From the NCBI GenBank assembly GCA_021234155.1, contig JAJEKV010000011.1, positions 17,626,677-17,690,676 of the forward strand: DNA of 64,000 bases, in the 5' to 3' direction. This stretch comes from Isoetes taiwanensis (lineage: Eukaryota; Streptophyta; Lycopodiopsida; Isoetales; Isoetaceae). Position 1 is the stretch's first letter. Every line of letters begins with the position of its first letter. Shown in pieces: positions 33,567 through 44,999 of the stretch. Made by a program: the position numbers and the translations under genes. The notes under the pieces were generated by a model, which had not been told where the DNA came from, searched no databases, and saw only the letters and a program-made list of their open reading frames with translations.

Positions 33567-34033
33567 TTGCATGTGTACCCATTTGCCTATGAAAAAGCAT
33601 AGACTCATTACCTCAATCCACAGGTGTATACCATCTCCACATTGAGATAAGGAGATGGATTGGGGAACTGAATTGGTCGGGCCTGGCCAGCTGCTACACA
33701 TCATACTCAGCATGGCTTCAGTCCGGATGCTGGGATCATACTTCCAGGAGGTAATAGATCTGAGGGACGAACTCTGTCCCCGGACATACACGTGACTTGA
33801 ATCTGTCTTGTCTCATATATATAGTTGTACAATTTGATAGCATTCTTATTGTTGCCATAGCCTTTTCCTCAAAAACCTTTCGGGACAGGGGTTTTTTAAC
33901 CAGGCAGTAAATGGTATGATGCGCTCTCTTTTGGGTCCCATAGGCCAATTGGTGTCAGTGGATGATAAAAGCCTATTCTATTCTATTCTATTCTATTCTA
34001 TTCTATTCTATTCTATTCTATTCTATTCTATTA
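33567..34033 (+). mobile_element. LINE B 3' end with TTCTA tail (copy 2)
   Basis: LINE B continues after the target-site duplication: VYHLHIEIRRWIG-type coding, then the 3' segment with AAAACCTTTCGGGACAGGGGTTTTTT (a hairpin), GGGTCCCATAGGCCAATTGG, GGATGATAAAAGCC and 12 TTCTA units (33973-34033). Confidence 0.85.
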
Positions 34034-35406
34034 TAACAGATATGCTAGTCTGCTTTAACAAATGCCTAAGATTTTTTCAAAAATATATCAACGGTAAATA
34101 CAGGGGCTTCCAGTTTAAAGCATGACCCATGTAAGTGGTGTAAACTTGTATAGGGCCATGTTTATTATATGCTAGTTTGAATATTACACTAAGATAATGG
34201 AAAAAACTGGTGTACAATATCTTACCTACAAATCCAAATCTTATATCTGCCAAAGGTAACAGATATATAATGTTTTTGACAAAAATGCTTTCTTTTGATT
34301 TTCACATTCTTAGTAGGTTGTTACTAATCAAGAGCAAACGGTACAATGGGAGAGGGGCGATAAGCCAAGAACTACCCAATGTACCTATTGCTCCTTGTAT
34401 TATTACTGAGATTATTGCTAATGTTTACATGGTTGGATGCATGTACATGGCATTTCTTCTCCCATTGTGCTCATTTTGATGTTATCGTGTGTTCTAGCTC
34501 AAATGAATGTATGGATCAAGAAAGAGCTAATACAAGCTGAATACTTACAAGTTTTTCGAGACTTTAAGTTTCAAATTACTATGGCAAAGACATACTGTTA
34601 TGGTATCTCTATTAAATGAAAATTTAAGATTACAAAGTTGATATCTCTACAAGGGATTTAGCTGATAATGCTCAGGTGATGAAGCAAACCCTATGTCTCA
34701 TGCTCAAAATATTCAGATACTTCTATTTTTAAGCATTAGATATGATATGGTAAGTGAAGTTGCCAAATGCAAAAGAATAGAATAGAATAGAATATATTAA
34801 ATTGCTACATCTAAGTCTATATATTAAATTGTGGGATGTTTTTTGTCTGTTGAACATATGAAAGGGTGTAAAATGACTTTATAAATATATAATACAAAAC
34901 TTTTGTTGTTATAGATTGACCATATGCATGATACAATGTATATGTGCTTTGACTATTGTATTTAGGTGCATGAAGTAGGTTTTTTAGACCACTGGGCAGC
35001 TGAAAATAACATTATTATATGAGAAAAAGATGCACCCTTGTGATAATGAAATACAGAAAGTTTAAAGTGTTAACAAATGCGGGCGAGGCTGGAACCCTTA
35101 TTAATCGAAAAAACAAGTTATGTAGCATGGAAAATATAGGTTTGTGAAACAAATATCTTTGCAAAGAGAAATGAAAACTTGTGTTAGATATACACGATGT
35201 CTTTAAAGATTAAATATTCAAAAGTTTTAGGTCGAGCACATGCACAAGGCGTGCAACGAATAGAATAGAATAGAATAGAATAGAATAGAATAGAATAGAA
35301 TAGAATAGATTTTTAGCGTCCACAAAGAGAAAAAATTGTATGAAAATGCATGCCACAATAGAATAACATGGCTTTACATAGAACCTATATGGCAATTTGG
35401 TGATAG
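34034..35406. other. Spacer between LINE B and Copia-2, no gene seen
   Basis: Partner of 2809-4166. It contains reversed pentanucleotide arrays near 34773-34794 and 35258-35309. The second is preceded on the minus strand by CTTTGTGGACGCTAAAAA, close to the end of the LINE B 3' segment, suggesting a very short minus-strand LINE B insert. Confidence 0.6.
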
Positions 35407-36004
35407 TGAAGAAAAATCCCTATGAAAATATTTGTGTCACACACTAGCTATAAAACAATTGTTAAAGTTCAAATAGACTCAATCAAAGATCACATTTAGT
35501 CTTAAAACGAGTACCAATATTGGTACTACAATAAATGTGTCACTATCCAAAATGTATTGACCTTGTTACTGTAGTATATTTGACCATACCATCGAGGTCC
35601 ACATCACCATCTGAATTATCTGGATCACTTCTCTGTACTCAATACAGAATGATCTACATACAACTTGGTTTTTTATTTTGGTCGATCTGGCCAATGTGCC
35701 GGACCGAGATTCAAATTTTTTTTCCCTCTAGAGCTCGGTCCAAGCAACCGTAACCACGTTGCCCTTACTATTTAAATTATTTGGTGCAATGGTATACCTT
35801 GGAACTTTCCAAACACGGTTAAACCATAGAACAAGTTTTGCATGAAACCAAACCATGCAAGTTAGGTTTAATGGTCACATATACAAAAGGCTTAACCAGG
35901 ATATCCTGCAGCATGTTTGCATCTCTGTACTGTAACTTCATATGTTCATGCAGAGGTTTAAACTTAAACAAGACCCTCAGATTATAACATGGTAATTTCC
36001 AACA
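35407..36004 (-). repeat. Copia-2 3' LTR
   Basis: 598 bp with TG...CA ends on the minus strand. It resembles 45919-46523 and, for its outer 460 bp, 4167-4624. Confidence 0.9.
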
Positions 36005-36030
36005 TTTTTCCTTCATGTTATAACTGTGCA

Positions 36031-36741
36031 TTAGATTAAATTCTTCAGCTCTGTAAATCTTTTTTCCTGCAGCACTTTAGTTAAGATATCAACTAACTGA
36101 ACTAAAGTGTTTATGTATATCATTTTAATCAATCCTTTCCCAACTTCTTCTCGGATAAAATGTAGTTCTAATTCGATGTGCTTTGACCTTTCATACAGGA
36201 CATGATCCTTTGACATTGCTATGCAGCACGTGCTATCACAGTAGATTTCAATAGCACTTGGTTGTTCAAAACCCACTTCTATTATCAACTTTTCTCCCAT
36301 ATGAACTCTTTAGCGCACAAGGTGGCAGATGCATATTCAGCCTCTGCACTGAACATTCTACAGAGTTCGACTTTTTGCATTTCCAAGCTATAGGCCCTCC
36401 TTCTAAGAACATGAAATAACCTGAAGTGGACTTCCTCATGTCTAGATCCCCTCCCCAGTCAGCATCACAATAGGCCTTCAATTCTAGATTTTTTGAACAA
36501 TATGTAATGCCATCATTCATTGTACCTTTAAGATATCTCAGAACTCTCTTTGCTGCAGTCCAGTGTTCCCTTGCATGGGTCATGGTTGTACCTGCTCAAT
36601 AAATTAACAATGTGTGCTATATCGGTCTTGTGCAGTTTGCTACATATGAAAGGCATCCCATCTGTGATCTAGAAGATGTCTTTTTCATCTCTTCCCTTCT
36701 CTTCTCAGATATGCCCCCAGTCAACCATTTAATTGATGTCA
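36031..36741 (-). pseudogene. Copia-2 RNase H region
   Basis: Minus-strand pieces, in element order: GCLSYVANCTRP and TDIAHIVNLLSRY, EHWTAAKRVLRYLKGTMNDG, LKAYCDADWGGDLDMRKSTSGY (RNase H Asp of the CDADWGGD motif), FLEGGPIAWKCKKSNSVE, then AIEIYCDSTCCIAMSKDHV and KHIELELHFIREEV. These follow the usual copia RNase H order. Two or three frame breaks separate them. The end lies just before the 3' LTR. Confidence 0.85.
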
Positions 36742-36901
36742 GCAGTCTTATTGCTGCCACGGTTTTTCCCTCGAAAACCCTTCGGGGCGGGGGTTTTTTA
36801 ATCCGGGCAGTAATGTGACTGCTGCGCTTTTTGTATTGGGTCCCATAGGCCGATTGGTCTCCGTGGACGATAAAAACAATTCTATTCTATTCTATTCTAT
36901 T
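36742..36901 (+). mobile_element. LINE B 3' tail fragment in Copia-2
   Basis: Only the last 160 bp of LINE B are present: TTGCTGCCACGG, AAAACCCTTCGGGGCGGGGG hairpin, GGGTCCCATAGGCCGATTGG, GTGGACGATAAAAA and four TTCTA units. It splits Copia-2 between RT and RNase H. The left border is approximate and I found no clear target-site duplication. Confidence 0.75.
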
Positions 36902-37103
36902 CATTGTCATCCTTAGAACACAACTTTTCAGAAATCTTATAGCCCAATGCAGCAGGAATTTTGCTTGAGTTGCACATTACATTTTAAATCTTTTTAGCAT
37001 AAGTAAGAGTCAGGGTCTTACTCTTTCTATCCCGGTGCATTTCAATGTCTAAGAACTTTTGTAGCTCACCCACATCTGACATCTTAAATCTTCTATTCAG
37101 TAC
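36902..37103 (-). pseudogene. Copia-2 RT, C-terminal piece
   Basis: On the minus strand, FKMSDVGELQKFLDIEMHRDR is the copia RT thumb-side motif (usually FEMKDLGE..). It continues the frame that stops at about 42556 on the other side of the LINE D/LINE C insert. TTCAGTAC at 37096-37103 is one copy of the LINE D target site. Confidence 0.75.
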
Positions 37104-37330
37104 CTTTTTTTTTTTTACGGACGAAAGCCAAAAAGTTTATTAATCAGATAAAACGTACAAAATTTACATGTCCAGAAAATTTACAAAATTTACCAGATCC
37201 TTGCCTCCTATGATAGGAATTCCCTTTTCTTATTAATGGGTGTGCACGTGGCTATATTATTGTCATATATTCATCAGGATGTTGTCAGGTCTCAATTTTT
37301 TTCTGGTATCTTTGAGGTGGACGTGTATCC

Positions 37331-39594
37331 ATGTATCAACGACCAATGATTATTGTTTCTTGGAATCTGCGCGGTATTAAAGGGGTCCTCAAAAGGGGTA
37401 GGGTCCTAGCCGCAATTAGATCTTTTAAAGCTGATATCATATTACTACAAGAACACAGACTCCCAGATTTTGAGGCCAGGTCTATTAGGAGTTGGGTGGG
37501 AGGAGACTACTTTTCTTTCAGCTGTGCTGCCCGGGGGACTAAAGGGGGCACATGTATCCTATGGAAAGGTTTGCAACATAAGTCTCAGTTTGCTGGCAGG
37601 GATGGCAGATGGCAAGCTATGATATTTGAAACAAAGGGCTGTCAGTGGGGGCTCCTCAACATATATGCATCTAATGTTCCTGCTGAAAGAGCTGTGATGT
37701 GGAGGGAGATGGAAAGCTGGATAACCCTAAATGGTGGGGGGGTCGAGAACTGGATTCTTGGTGGTGATCTGAACATGACAGATGTTTGGGACCAAAAGAT
37801 AGGTTTGCATAGAAATTTGCAGGAAAGCGAGGAAATTTCATGGAATTCCCTCCTAAACAACATTGGTCTCTCACTTGTACCTCCCTCTAATGCTACCTTT
37901 TCTTGGTCAAATAAGCAAAAGGGCCAAGATAGGGTGTATTGCTTACTTGACAGATTCTATATGGCCAATAAATCAGCAAGTTTCATGGATAAATGCTATG
38001 TGGAAGGCGAGCTCGCTTTCTCTCACTCGGGTCATGTACTACAAAAGCTTGTCCTTGAAGGAGCCCCTTCTATGAGGAAACAAGGTAATGTCCCATTCAA
38101 ATTTAATACGTCATGGTTAGGAAAAGAGGCATTTTGCAAACCATTTTGGGCTTTCCTGGCCTCACTTCCCGATCTTGAGGACCTTCCTAGTATGAAAGTT
38201 TGGATAGAAAAGATTAAGCGAATGAAGCAATGGATAAAGGAGTGGGGTAAGAAGAGATTTATGGAATTTAGACGAGAAAAGGAAACTGTCTACAACCTTC
38301 TAAGGGAGGTCAAACAAGAACTACTAGATCACCCTTATGACTTGGGCAAACAATCCAAAGAAGAGGAATTAGAAGGAAAAGCCAAGGCAATTGAGGAGGA
38401 GGAGGCCAGGGGAGCGGCTGTACGCTCTAAAACAAAGTGGTACACGGAGCTAGACTCTGAGAACTCCAAATGCTTTTTTAGAATGGCAGGAGCTAGATTA
38501 GCAGAAAATAATATCTCAACAATCAGAGATAACAGTCAGAAGATGTTGGAGGATCAAGATGAGATCAAGTCATTTATAAGAAATAGCTTTCAGAAACAAT
38601 TCATGGAGGATCCTAGGCCAGCGACATTTCAAAACCAGATTTCCCAATGGATGAACAAGGTGGATTGGTCGGTCAAAGTAACACAAGAGGATAATCAAGC
38701 CCTGATGCAGTATTTTGGGGATGCTGAGATATTCAAAACCTTATGCTCTTTGGCCTCAGGTAAGTCTCCTGGTCCTGATGGCTTCCCTCCTGAATTTTAT
38801 ATAGAATTTTGGGACCTCTTAAGGCACGACTTTGTGAAGGCAGTACGTGGGGCCTGGTCTTCCTCTACTCTGCACCCTACTCTGGCTGCTGGGTTCATAA
38901 CTCTCATTCCAAAAATACCAAGACCCTTGTCACTTTGTGAATGGAGGCCTATTGCCTTGACCAATGTCATGTACAAGGTTATCATGAAGGGCATTGCCAA
39001 TTGTGTAAAGCCTATTCTCAATAGGGTCATTGGCAGAGAACAGTCAGCTTTCCTTCCAGGCAGGTACATCCTTGACAACTATATAGCAGCTAGAAAGGTC
39101 TACATTGGTGCAGGACTTCGAAACAGAAATGTGTTCTAATAAAAATGGATTTTCGGAAGGCTTATGACTCCCTTAGATTGGAAGGTTTGCAAGAGGTCAT
39201 GAAATACATGGGATTCCAAACTGAATTCATTGCTCTTTCAATGGGTATGAACAAACTTGCCTCTGCCTCGGTGCTCGTAAATGGAGAGCCTTTAGGTCTC
39301 TTTCATCTCCGAAAAGGAATAAGGCAAGGATGTCCATTAGCTCCTTATCTGTTCGTGATTATGGCTAGCCTTCTTACAAAAATGGTCAACTTCAAAGAAG
39401 AAGAAGGTGCAATGTCTGGGTTGTCTCTTCCAGGGCAAGGAGGGAAGCTTACAATTATGCAGTATGCAGATGACACCTTCATGTTCCTTAGGTTCGATGA
39501 TAACAGTTTCCAATCCTTCCGTGATATTCTAGTTGCATTTAAGGATATCTCTGGCATTGAACTCAACGCCAACAACTACCCTATGGGCTCTTGA
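37331..39594 (+). pseudogene. LINE C endonuclease-reverse transcriptase (one frameshift)
   Basis: This is the replication protein of the element: nicking of target DNA, then reverse transcription. The first frame (602 residues) starts IVSWNLRGIKG and has ILLQEHRLPDF (catalytic Glu), LLNIYASN and GGDLNM. SHSGHV stands where SDH is usual, so the conserved Asp is Gly. RT follows with SGKSPGPDGFPPEFY, GFITLIPKI, WRPIALTNVMYKV and EQSAFLPGRYILDN. A one-base shift near 39135 moves to the next frame: MDFRKAYDSL (first catalytic Asp), GIRQGCPLAPYLFVI and MQYADDTFMFL (YADD). The last ATGs near 39533 begin the next frame. APE-type LINE ORF2 of plants is the best match. The frameshift may be real or a sequence error. 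Confidence 0.88.
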
Positions 39595-41960
39595 AGGGGA
39601 TATCGATCCACGTGCTAAAGGGCTTGGTTTCCCGGTGATGGCAACAGGAGAGACTGTCAAGCTCTTGGGTCTTCCACTATCTCTCTCAGATAGCTTGAAG
39701 GGTCTATGGTCACCAATCTTAGACAGACTCAGAAAGAAAGTGGGAATGTGGTCTGCCAAAGGACTATCGGTCTCTGGTAGAGTTACGGTGGCCAATGCCG
39801 TCCTTGCTAGCTCACATATCTACTTCTCATTAGTGATAGTAGCTCAAAAAAGCATATACAATCAGATACAGGTCATCATCAGGAAGTTTATTTGGGGAGG
39901 CAATGCAAAAGTGGCATGGGTAGAGCTATGTCGGGATAAAAGAGATGGTGGGCTTGGATGTAAGGACCCTTTTATACAAGCACAAGCACTTGCAGCCAAA
40001 TTTGTTTGGCGGGCGCTACATAATGACTCCTCTCCAGCTATGATATTCGTTAAACACTTGGCTTGACCAGTGCAAGCTCAAGCATAAACCATCACTTCCG
40101 AGGGACGAACTAGGGGCCTTCTTCTATGATGCTAAACTTGCTCCAGGTACCTCCCCGGTAATGCGAAGGGTACTCCAAGCCTGGATGAAGGTGCTATCGG
40201 TATGCTCCCCAGCTGACACTACTAGAGGATGGGTTGTTTGCGACGTCAGTTTGCGACGTATATGAAACGTCCACGTCGCAAAAATCGCGTACGTTCCAAT
40301 GACGTCGCACAAAATTTAAACGACGTCGCAGATAGAACGTCTCACGTCGCAGTTGGAACGTCTAAGCAGGCGTCGCAATGGCAAAAATCGAGTACGTTCC
40401 TATGACGTTGCACAAAATTCAAACGACGTCGCAGGTAGAACGTCAAACATCACACTTGGAACGTCTGGCTAGACGTCGCAATGGCCTACTACGTGCCACG
40501 TCGCACTAGCGAGGTATCACGTCGCAATGGCCTACTACGTGCCACGTCGCACTAGCGAGGTATCACGTCGCAAGTGCAACGTCATTACAACGTGGAATGT
40601 CACAATTGCAACGTCTCATTGCGACTTAAAGAATAAACATAGAATAAATATAAATATAAGTTATTGAGGTGTTGGTAAGGCCTCAGGTTTGTTAGCCAGA
40701 GGTTAGGGGTTCAAGTCCACGAAAAAACATTTTGGGCGCACATATATGTACGTCTTAGCAACATATGAGCAACGTCTGTAAAACGTCATAAGGACATATT
40801 TTGTACATATTTGAGACGTCCACATTGCACATGCGACGTGACGTCGACGTCACGTCGCGCTGCGACGAATCCACGGCGACGTCATTTGCGACGAGCGGGA
40901 AACGTTATTAAAGCGTGTGCATGCGACGTTTGATGTCCTTGTTATGTCGCTAAGACGTCGCAAACGACGTCGCAAACTGCCTATTCTGTAGTAGTGTGAT
41001 ATTCCCAAAGAGGCTGGAAATACCAGCATCTTCTGGAATACACAAGTTTGGAATAGGGAGGGTCTCCCTCTGGCCTTGGTCCAGCCCCGCATATTTGGGA
41101 AATGGAGGAAACAGGGATTTCAGTATCTACAACATCTATGGGTGAATGGCAGATGGATGTCCTGGACTAGATTCAAGAACAAGGTACAAGGAGCGGGAGA
41201 AGGAGATAGGAAGGTACTACGTGAGATTCTAGAAAATATCAAAGATTGCTCAGGTATTCCGGGGCCTAAGGAAATATGGTGGTGTGTTCGGAGCGAAAAG
41301 TACTGTGTGGCAAGTATCTATCGCGCTTTGTGTGGTGATGAAACTCCACTAACAGCAGAAGCTAGGATGGGGGTAACAACTAAGATTGCTAAACTTCTCT
41401 TAGCTAATTCATGGAAATCTATCTGCTCAAAGAAACTTCAGTTCTTTAGGTGGACTGCGCTTCAAGGAGGTCTCAGTACTAAACAGGTTTTACTTCGGAA
41501 AGGGATTGTGGATGATGAAATGTGCCCATTGGGCTGCCAATCAAGTGAATCGATAGTACATCTCCTTTTCTGTCCTAAGATTCACGAGTTCTGGTGCTGG
41601 GTTTCCCCAATCTTAGGGATAGAGCTGGACCATCTTGCTTGGCCCGACTGCTCATAAGAACTGATAAATGCATAATTACTACTTCCTTGACCAATGTGGC
41701 ACTTTGGGTGGTATGGAAGCACAGATGCGACGTGGCATTAGGTGGACAGACTACTTCAATAACAAAACTAAAGAACCTCTTCAACATAGTGGCTCTTATG
41801 GCCTTGTCCCACCATAGAAAGATGGGTGCGGCGTACAATAAACAGCTGGATAGAGTTGGTAAAGTGGAAGGATTCTACAGCTACTTTAGATGTCAATGGA
41901 TGGACGAAGAGGATCCAGGCCCTACATATGATAGTGGGATTCATACTATTGGTAACTAAA
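39595..41960 (+). pseudogene. LINE C C-terminal region with zf-RVT, interrupted by CACTA
   Basis: The frame at 39533-40066 continues RT with MATGETVKLLGLPLSLSDS, LRKKVGMWSAKGLSVSGRV and FIWGGNAKVAWVELCRDKRD. It is then broken near 40066 and by the CACTA element at 40217. After it, 41076-41657 encodes IFGKWRKQG, WWCVRSEKYCVASIYRAL and FFRWTALQGGLSTKQVLLRKG. The zinc-finger region is CPLGCQSSESIVHLLFCPKIHEF, as in zf-RVT proteins. The final frame has LWVVWKHRCDVALGG. Three or four frame breaks separate the pieces. Confidence 0.82.
40217..40996. mobile_element. Non-autonomous CACTA (En/Spm) element
   Basis: The left end is CACTACTAGAGG and the right end reads CACTACTACAGAA in reverse complement, the classical CACTA terminus, with a 3-bp duplication TGA (40214-40216 and 40997-40999). 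Both subterminal zones are packed with TGCGACGT/ACGTCGCA repeats, at least a dozen, the usual transposase-binding layout. A 46-bp segment beginning CGTCGCAATGGCCTACTACG is repeated in tandem near 40475-40567. The middle has a tRNA-like stretch (A-box-like TGGTAAGGCCTC, B-box GGTTCAAGTCC at 40671-40720). No transposase frame. Confidence 0.93.
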
Positions 41961-42204
41961 TATCCTATGTGCCCTGAAACCATCTGGTGTGTGGAAATCG
42001 GTTTTGCCCACCCTATAGTACCTGCCTTTGTGGAGAAGATGGCGATATCTCCCTATAGTACTCACATGCAGGGAAGAAGAGCAGGCATTCCAGTAGTACA
42101 TCTACACCTAGTCTGATGGGCAAGTAACAAACAACTTTTCTATCTGTCCCATGGATGGGCTCTTTGTAAATTTTCTATCTACATTAATAATATACTCCTA
42201 CCTT

Positions 42205-42242
<38 letters not shown>

Positions 42243-42555
42243 ACATGTCTCATCTAACTGTGTAAGCACACAAAGATGCTACAGGAGCACGAGCCTGGAG
42301 CACAATGTGCTTACTCCAGATTTGAAGATACTGAATCCAAATGCGTTCCATCATTTCTGAGTCAAAAGAGGAGCACTCATAAGGCTGTCAGTATCTTTTT
42401 CTGAGCCACCGTAATAACACCATGTGTAGATGAATAAATGCCTTGGAAGATGTGGTGTCTGAGACGCCCCCATATCGACCACATGAGCCAACCAGAACCA
42501 AGATGGAATGCCCTCTGTTTAGCTGAGGGCCATGCATTTGGGCCTCTGTCAGTAC

Positions 42556-43440
42556 ATTTTTGCAGTGTTCCAATACTCTTGTTCCCTTTGCAACCATTAT
42601 ATTATCATAAACATATAGTGCAATTATGCACCCCTCTTCTCTATCTTGATATTTAAGTTACCATCAATTTAAGCTTAATGAAATTCTGTTTTCTCAGACA
42701 AGAGTCCATCACTTATAGCATTCTCTGAGGGACTGTTTCAGGCCATAGACAACTCTTTTAAGTTTCCATATCTTATTTTTTCCGTCTTCAAACCTTGGAG
42801 GTTGTCTCATAAAGATCTCCTCTTCCAACTTAGCATTCAAAAATGTTGTATTAACATCCATATGGTGAATCTCTAAGTCACAAGCATTTGTAATCGACAG
42901 AGCATTCTTACACTGTTTATCTTAACAAGTGGAAAAAAAGTTTCTTCATAATCCTGGCCCCTTCTTTGAGAAAAGCTCTGTGCTACCAGTCAAGTCTTAT
43001 ATCTCGGGGTTTTTCCATCAGATCCATTTTTTATTTTGAAGCTCTACTTATTTCCTACTATATTCTTTCCTTCAGGTAGGTTTACTATGTCAAATGTATC
43101 AGGTCTCCTAAAGGATGCCATTTCTTCATCCATAGCCTTGAGCCAGTGTGTTTTTTCTAGTATAACCAATGCCTCATTGTAGCTTTTGGGAACATTCACA
43201 TCTAAAAGCATCAAAATTTCACAAATACTATTTATATCTCACCTTCATTATTTTGGAGACTTTTGCTTCTGCCATGGTCATCTCGTCGATGCAAGTCAAC
43301 ATCAGAGCTTACTTCTATTTGCAACCTTTACACTTCTGTTGGCTTCCTTGCTTGTTCTGAATCAATTCCTTCATTGTTGGTTGAGTCTATTACATTAGAA
43401 CCAAGTTCCTGCTACTATTGTACCTGCATAGGTTAAATAT
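42556..43440 (-). pseudogene. Copia-2 RT, N-terminal and middle part
   Basis: Minus-strand pieces follow copia RT order: FRRPDTFDIVNLPEGKN, FKIKNGSDGKTPRYK, LVAQSFSQRRGQDYEETF, VYGLKQS-like bases near 42690, and CIIALYVYDNIMVAK near 42600, where Tyr stands for the first Asp of YVDD. Stops are frequent. The sequence ends at TCAGTACA, the LINE D target site, and resumes at 37096. The 43200-43440 part is a poorly conserved linker between integrase and RT. Confidence 0.78.
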
Positions 43441-43519
43441 TAGTATTGACAAGCCTTCTAGATCATCCCCATCTTCTGCAGCATTGAAACTATTAGTGTC
43501 ACTTATTGTAATAGCAGAG

Positions 43520-44400
43520 TACTAAGTGTTTTCAGCTTTATTGCACTCAGCAACGTCACCATTTGAATTGACCTTGGGGAGGACCTTGTAAAATTGTTCT
43601 TCATCGAAGGTAATACCTCTACTGGCTATAACTCTTCTTTTGCTTGGCTCAAACAACATGTAAGCCTTTGATTCATCATCATAGCCTACCAAATAAGTTA
43701 TTACTGCCTTGTCATCTAACTTCTTTCTCATCTTTTCTGGAAATGTGTAAAGGCTAGGCAACTATAAGCCCTTAAATTATCATATGATGGAGTTTTGGCA
43801 GAACAGAGCATCTTTGGTACAATAACCATTATGCTTATTGAGGGTAACCTATTCTGCATGAACACAGCTGTCTTCATGGCCGTTTCCCAGAGAAAATTTG
43901 GTAGGCCAGAGAATTTGAGCATGCTTCTCACTACATTCAATATTATCTTATTCTTACGTTCAACAATACCATTCTGTTGAGGTGAGTATCTACACGTGAG
44001 TTGTCTTTTGATCCCTATATTTTTACAGTACTGTCTGGATTCACAAGAGAGAAACTCACCTCCTATGTCAGAACGTGCGCATTTGACCTTCCTCCCTATT
44101 TCAGTTTCCACTTCATTCACTTGAAAACTTCAAAGGTAGCATCTTTTGTTCTTAAACAATAGACTTTTGTCTTTATATCAATCATTGTCATAAAGTATCT
44201 TTTCTCCGAAAGGCTTGTAACATTTATTGGTCCACGTAGATCTGTGTGAACCAGATCCAAGATCCCTTTTGCTCTTTTAAGGGATTTATTGAAAGGCAGC
44301 CTGCTGTGTTTGCCCAAAATGCAACCTACACATTTAAAATCTTCAACCCTGTTTTCAGTTGCATTAATCAAACCCCTTTTTTGCAAGTGATTCAATTGCC
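43520..44400 (-). pseudogene. Copia-2 integrase region
   Basis: On the minus strand: CVGCILGKHSRLPF (zinc-binding Cys pair), GILDLVHTDLRGPINV (first catalytic Asp), YFMTMIDIKTKVY, then CARSDIGGEFLS (second Asp), RQLTCRYSPQQNGIVERKN (catalytic Glu), MLKFSGLPNFLWETAM, and later KKLDDKAVITYLVGYDDESKAY and RRVIASRGITFDEE. This is the full rve core of a copia integrase, in three frames. Confidence 0.87.
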
Positions 44401-44409
44401 TTTGAATTT

Positions 44410-44998
44410 ACATGACACAATCTTTCATGTCAGTGTTAATTATAAAAGATCCAATGTGATTAATACTTGGTATGAAATAATCTTTATGCAACCTAAATAA
44501 ATTGCCAACTCTTTTCCCCAAAATTTGATTAAAATTTTATTATCGTAAAACACCTTACATTGCAACTTTTCAAAATGCATCTTGTAGCCGAGGTCTACAA
44601 GTTAACATACTGATATCAGATTTCTGACCAACCCTGGTACACAACAACATTTTCCAACTGAACTAATTTTCCCTTCAAATCGAACAATTCCAACAATTTC
44701 CTGCATGTCAATGTCTTCAACCTCTTGGAGATCTTCATTTCCAACTTGTATGTGTCCTCTACTTCCTTTGCATGCTTTGAGTAGTTTTGGTATTGCTGTC
44801 AGTGTATTTTCAGCTCCAGAATCTAATATCATGAAACTTTGGTCATTTTTATTTTTACTCAAGGAATGCAATTCAGGAACACTCAGTTCGATCTTCTTGA
44901 GTGAGGTTGATAGTTGGATTACTCCTTGTACCTTCCCTTTCCCTATTAGCAAATCCCCCTCGATTCCCAATACCTTTACCTTTGGTTTTTCCTTTTAA
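44410..44998 (-). pseudogene. Copia-2 protease and pre-integrase region
   Basis: The main frame (44602-44970) holds QSFMILDSGAENTL, the aspartic protease active site DSGA, followed by a beta-rich stretch and CCCVPGLVRNLISVC, the conserved copia segment C.P....NLIS. The pre-integrase part toward 44410 is degraded. A Gly/Lys-rich region upstream (KGKGIGNRGG) joins gag. Confidence 0.82.
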
Positions 44999-44999
44999 C

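Larger units (their letters stand above)
31187..35855 (+). repeat. Segmental duplication, copy 2 (partner 1-4624)
   Basis: Colinear with the start of the window; see copy 1. This copy runs on into the remainder of the Copia-2 LTR at 35855 without a break, so it is the likely source arrangement. Where the copies differ, this one usually carries CAG or CTG. Confidence 0.9.
37173..42240 (+). mobile_element. LINE C, nearly full-length, with CACTA insert
   Basis: A plus-strand non-LTR retrotransposon of 5068 bp including a 780-bp CACTA. It is flanked by a perfect 9-bp duplication TTACATGTC (37164-37172 and 42241-42249) and ends in a run of 33 A (42208-42240). It carries endonuclease, RT and zf-RVT regions with few frame breaks, so it is the youngest LINE in the window. 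No ORF1 is present in the 158 bp before the ORF, so it is either 5'-truncated or of a type lacking ORF1 here. Confidence 0.93.
37104..42548 (-). mobile_element. LINE D 3' end (minus strand), split by LINE C
   Basis: TCAGTAC at 37097-37103 and 42549-42555 flanks this layer. On the minus strand it ends with AATAAACTTTTTGGCTTTCG followed by a poly(A) run (T-run 37105-37116), so it is a retrotransposed 3' end of about 375 bp, probably of a LINE. Its body is 42250-42548 plus 37104-37172. No conserved protein domain can be recognised in the short coding part. LINE C sits inside it. Confidence 0.75.

Noticed and set aside
40668-40723. tRNA gene
   Set aside because: A- and B-box-like bases are present but no cloverleaf with acceptor stem can be drawn; lies inside a CACTA element.
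40240-40985. CRISPR-like array from repeated ACGTCGCA
   Set aside because: Repeats are short, in both orientations, irregularly spaced and lie in CACTA subterminal regions of a plant genome.
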